A stretch of 18,173 bases of DNA from Nitratifractor sp. Lineage in GTDB: Bacteria > Campylobacterota > Campylobacteria > Campylobacterales > Sulfurovaceae. The position numbers and the translations under genes were made by a program. Below the pieces are notes generated by a model. The model made no database searches and had not been told where the DNA came from. It saw nothing but the letters and a program-made list of their open reading frames with translations. Position 1 is the stretch's first letter. Each line of letters starts with the position of its first letter. Of this stretch, positions 16,002 through 18,173 are shown piece by piece. The stretch is from NCBI GenBank assembly GCA_024762845.1, contig JANTGQ010000006.1, positions 1 through 18,173 of the forward strand. The letters run 5' to 3'.

Positions 16002-17288
16002 CTACCCCCTAATTTCACGCATAACTTCATAAGCAGCCATAATAGACTCTTCTATCATCTCATCACTAATAGCGCTACTAATAAAACCAGTCTCATACGC
16101 CGAACATGCCAAATATATACCTCTTTGCAGCATACCCTGATGGAACTTGGCAAACATCTCTGTATCACTTGCCTGTGCATCATCAAAATTCTTTACTGGG
16201 TTCGCATTAAAAAAGAAGCCAAACATAGAACCACGAACTGCAGTTGTAAATGGTATATCCTCAGCATTTGCTGCTGCTTGAAAGCCTTTCATTAAACGCT
16301 TTGCTCTATTTCCAAGCTCAACATAAAGTGTCGGGTTAGATTTTAGTTTTTTCAAACTTGCCAACCCTGCTGCCATAGCTACCGGATTCCCGCTTAAAGT
16401 ACCTGCCTGATATACCGGACCTTCAGGAGAGAGCTTTGCCATTATATCTGCTCTTCCACCAAAAGCACCAACTGGCATACCGCCACCAATGACTTTACCA
16501 AATGTCACTAAATCTGGAACAACTTCTGTAATTCCCTGTGCACCTGTTAGTGTTGCTCTAAAGCCACTCATTACCTCATCAAAAATCAAAAGTGCATTGT
16601 GCTTTTCGCATAACGCTTTTAAGCCTTGTAAAAACTCTTCATCTGCTGGTACCAAGCCCATATTTCCGGCAATTGGTTCAATAATAATACAAGCAATATC
16701 ATCACTGTCTCTAAAACACTTCTCTACACTCTCTAAGTCGTTATATCGTGCTAGCAGTGTATGTTTTGTTAAATCGGCAGGAACTCCGGGGCTACTTGGT
16801 GCACCAAATGTTACTGCTCCGCTTCCCGCCTGCACAAGCAGAGAGTCACTATGCCCATGGTAGCAGCCGGCAAACTTAACAATATCATTTTTACCGGTAT
16901 AGCCGCGAGCCAATCGAAGCGCACTCATTACAGCCTCTGTTCCCGAGTTTACAAAACGTACCTTATCGACAGAACCAAAAAGTGTAACAATCTCTTTTGC
17001 CAATTTTGTCTCAAGCTCAGTTGGAGCACCAAAACTTAGCCCCTTCTTTACTGCTTCTACTACAGCCTTTTCTATCTCTTCATTACAATGCCCAAAAATA
17101 AGGGGTCCCCAACTCTGCACGTAATCGATGTATCTATTTCCATCTATATCATAAAGGTATGCGCCCTTTCCATGGTCGATAAATGGCGGTGTCCCACCCA
17201 CACTACTAAATGCACGTACTGGCGAATCAACACCACCTGGTATATATCTATATGCCTCTTTAAAGGCTAATTCACTCTTCTCAAACAT
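16002..17288 (-). CDS. hemL: Glutamate-1-semialdehyde 2,1-aminomutase
   Basis: This PLP enzyme converts glutamate-1-semialdehyde to 5-aminolevulinate, the second step of the C5 haem pathway. The 428-residue length is standard. Visible hallmarks are the substrate loop PGGVDSPVRAF (18-27), NSGTEA (114-119), YHGH (143-146), the PLP-ring aspartate in DEVMSGFR (237-244) and the Schiff-base lysine Lys265 in FGKVIGGGMPVGAFGG. The ATG at 17286-17288 has a strong GAGGAG site (17294-17299). It heads an operon with the atpZ-like and two unknown genes. Its upstream region is almost entirely the palindromic element at 17305-17574, so its promoter must lie in or beyond that element. Haem supply fits the cytochromes in the window. 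Confidence 0.98.
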   Translation of the reverse strand: MFEKSELAFKEAYRYIPGGVDSPVRAFSSVGGTPPFIDHGKGAYLYDIDGNRYIDYVQSWGPLIFGHCNEEIEKAVVEAVKKGLSFGAPTELETKLAKEIVTLFGSVDKVRFVNSGTEAVMSALRLARGYTGKNDIVKFAGCYHGHSDSLLVQAGSGAVTFGAPSSPGVPADLTKHTLLARYNDLESVEKCFRDSDDIACIIIEPIAGNMGLVPADEEFLQGLKALCEKHNALLIFDEVMSGFRATLTGAQGITEVVPDLVTFGKVIGGGMPVGAFGGRADIMAKLSPEGPVYQAGTLSGNPVAMAAGLASLKKLKSNPTLYVELGNRAKRLMKGFQAAANAEDIPFTTAVRGSMFGFFFNANPVKNFDDAQASDTEMFAKFHQGMLQRGIYLACSAYETGFISSAISDEMIEESIMAAYEVMREIRG

Positions 17289-17304
17289 TACTACTCCTCT
17301 TTAT

Positions 17305-17574
17305 TAGACTTGTTACTGTATAAGGATATGCCATAAACTTTACACATTTGTTCATAATCAAGGCAATGCGACGAAGGACTAGCCAAAGCTAATTCAAGGA
17401 GCATTAACGCAGAGTATGGGCAAATGTGTAATGCCCAAAGGGTAGACTTTAGAAGGCTAATCTTGCACAAAATTTTTCATCGCCATAGCTTTAGCTATGA
17501 CTTAAAAAAAGTTTTGCACAATCTTACCCTTCTAAAGTCTATTTATGACGTATCCTTATACAGCAACAAGTCTA
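17305..17574. repeat. 270-base palindromic element that can fold as a three-way junction (MITE-like)
   Basis: Arms of 33 bases at 17305-17337 and 17542-17574 are inverted copies with three mismatches, including a perfect 13-base core (17316-17328, 17551-17563). Between them lie two more inverted repeats. One is a perfect 11-base pair at 17340-17350 and 17421-17431. The other is a long hairpin with 35-base arms at 17443-17477 and 17507-17541. The second starts where the outer arm ends, so a compact three-way junction would form on either strand. TA lies at both outer tips, as a TA target duplication would leave. No open reading frame of its own is seen. It could be a MITE, a structured RNA or a terminator-like element. 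Confidence 0.75.
17443..17541. repeat. Long hairpin forming one arm of the palindromic element
   Basis: Arms 17443-17477 and 17507-17541 match at 29 of 35 positions; the outer 14 bases are perfect. The loop carries a second perfect hairpin: CATAGCT (17484-17490), TT, AGCTATG (17493-17499). On the minus strand it begins directly after the HAD stop region, so it could stabilise or end that transcript, though no U-tract follows. Confidence 0.7.
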
Positions 17575-18173
17575 TTCTATCTGCCACTTCTAGGGGCGTA
17601 TGTAAAATATTTTCACTATTTTGCCCAAAATCTACTTGCAAAAACTCTATATTGGCTGCTTTTGCAGCTAATTTATCTCTATCACTGTCACCTATAAATA
17701 TTGCACTTTTAACATCACTCTGACGACGCTTAAGCAGTAGTTCAAGCATATCAGGTGCCGGTTTTCCTCTTGCTACGTCGTCAAAACAGGCAATATCAGA
17801 AAAAAAATGTTCAATTCCCAAATGCTTAACTGCCTGGAGTGTAGAGTCCCTATAACCGTTTGTTGCAAGTGCGATCTCTATATTTGCATCTCTTATTGAG
17901 TGTAACATCTCTTCTACACCCTCAAAAAGCTCTATTTGTGTAGTACAATTTTGGCCATAGTACTCTTTAAACCACTCTTCATGTTGCTTATCAATAGACT
18001 CCAAGCCATAAAAGTATTGCGCAATATCGCTCTCTGGATTGCTAATGCCAAACATTATATCCTCACTCTCCATGGATGGCAAATGGAGTCTCTGCCGCAC
18101 ATAGTTAATAGAATTAACAAGCACTTTAGAGCTATCAACCAGTGTACCATCCAAATCAAATATGGCTAGACTC
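17543..18173 (-). CDS. HAD-superfamily phosphatase (phosphoglycolate phosphatase-like), N-terminus outside window
   Basis: The reading frame is open to the window edge and the first visible residues are S-L-A-I-F-D-L-D-G-T. The TTG at 18154 is therefore the Leu of the catalytic motif and not a start; the true start lies just beyond 18173. Motif I FDLDGT gives the nucleophile and acid-base aspartates, motif II is ALATNG, motif III the Lys of GKPAPDM and motif IV GDSDRD. A helical cap of about 65 residues after motif I places it with Gph/PGP-type phosphatases. The substrate may be phosphoglycolate or another small phosphate ester. The final codons (about LLYKDTS and the stop) lie inside the right arm of the palindromic element, so the C-terminus may have been altered by its insertion. 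Confidence 0.9.
   Translation of the reverse strand, partial: SLAIFDLDGTLVDSSKVLVNSINYVRQRLHLPSMESEDIMFGISNPESDIAQYFYGLESIDKQHEEWFKEYYGQNCTTQIELFEGVEEMLHSIRDANIEIALATNGYRDSTLQAVKHLGIEHFFSDIACFDDVARGKPAPDMLELLLKRRQSDVKSAIFIGDSDRDKLAAKAANIEFLQVDFGQNSENILHTPLEVADRIDLLLYKDTS

Noticed and set aside
18152..18154. TTG as the start of the HAD phosphatase
   Set aside because: The frame continues upstream with S-L-A-I-F-D, which completes motif I. The gene is truncated by the window and does not start here.

Overview
The window looks like a chromosomal housekeeping segment of an AT-rich member of Campylobacterota (Epsilonproteobacteria), probably a Sulfurimonas/Sulfurovum-like sulfur or hydrogen oxidiser. 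This rests on four things: the low-GC, Lys/Ser-rich proteins; the monohaem cytochrome c at the left edge; the block ppiD-like, ftsA, ftsZ divergent from rsmH (which, from memory, resembles the Campylobacter jejuni Cj0692c-Cj0696 region); and hemL followed by an AtpZ/AtpI-like gene. The genus is inference. No CRISPR array, tRNA, rRNA, transposase or recognisable defence system is visible.

Layout. 1-189 (-) is the start of an exported c-type cytochrome. 260-2830 (-) is a tight four-gene operon: thioredoxin 2 (trxC), an OmpR-type response regulator, a membrane histidine kinase and a small exported CXXCH protein. 3010-3474 (-) encodes an exported helix-hairpin-helix (ComEA-like) protein with a very lysine-rich repetitive tail. 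3641-7653 (-) is the operon ppiD-like/ftsA/ftsZ, with stop/start overlap or short spacing. 7961-9409 (-) is a large low-complexity protein ending in Sel1-like repeats. At 9410-9672 lies a divergent promoter region. 9673-14721 (+) is a tightly packed operon: rsmH, an FtsL-like protein, an RND-family exporter and a family-4 uracil-DNA glycosylase. 14724-17288 (-) is hemL, an AtpZ/AtpI-like gene and two unknown membrane-anchored proteins. 17543-18173 (-) is a HAD phosphatase cut by the window edge.

The genes fall into cell division and envelope biogenesis (ppiD, ftsA, ftsZ, rsmH, ftsL-like), redox sensing and electron transfer (cytochromes, trxC, two-component system), DNA repair or uptake (udg, HhH protein), haem synthesis (hemL) and ATP-synthase-associated functions (atpZ). 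Non-ATG starts are common: TTG for the kinase, rsmH, the RND exporter and the 146-aa protein; GTG for the response regulator and the 181-aa protein. The longest stretch without a gene is about 270 bases.

The most unusual object is a 270-base palindromic element at 17305-17574, between the HAD gene and hemL. Outer arms of 33 bases enclose two further inverted repeats, so the whole element can fold as a three-way junction. It supplies the last codons and stop of the HAD gene and leaves only 16 bases before the hemL start. It looks like a MITE-like or structured-RNA element and is the best candidate here for something undescribed.
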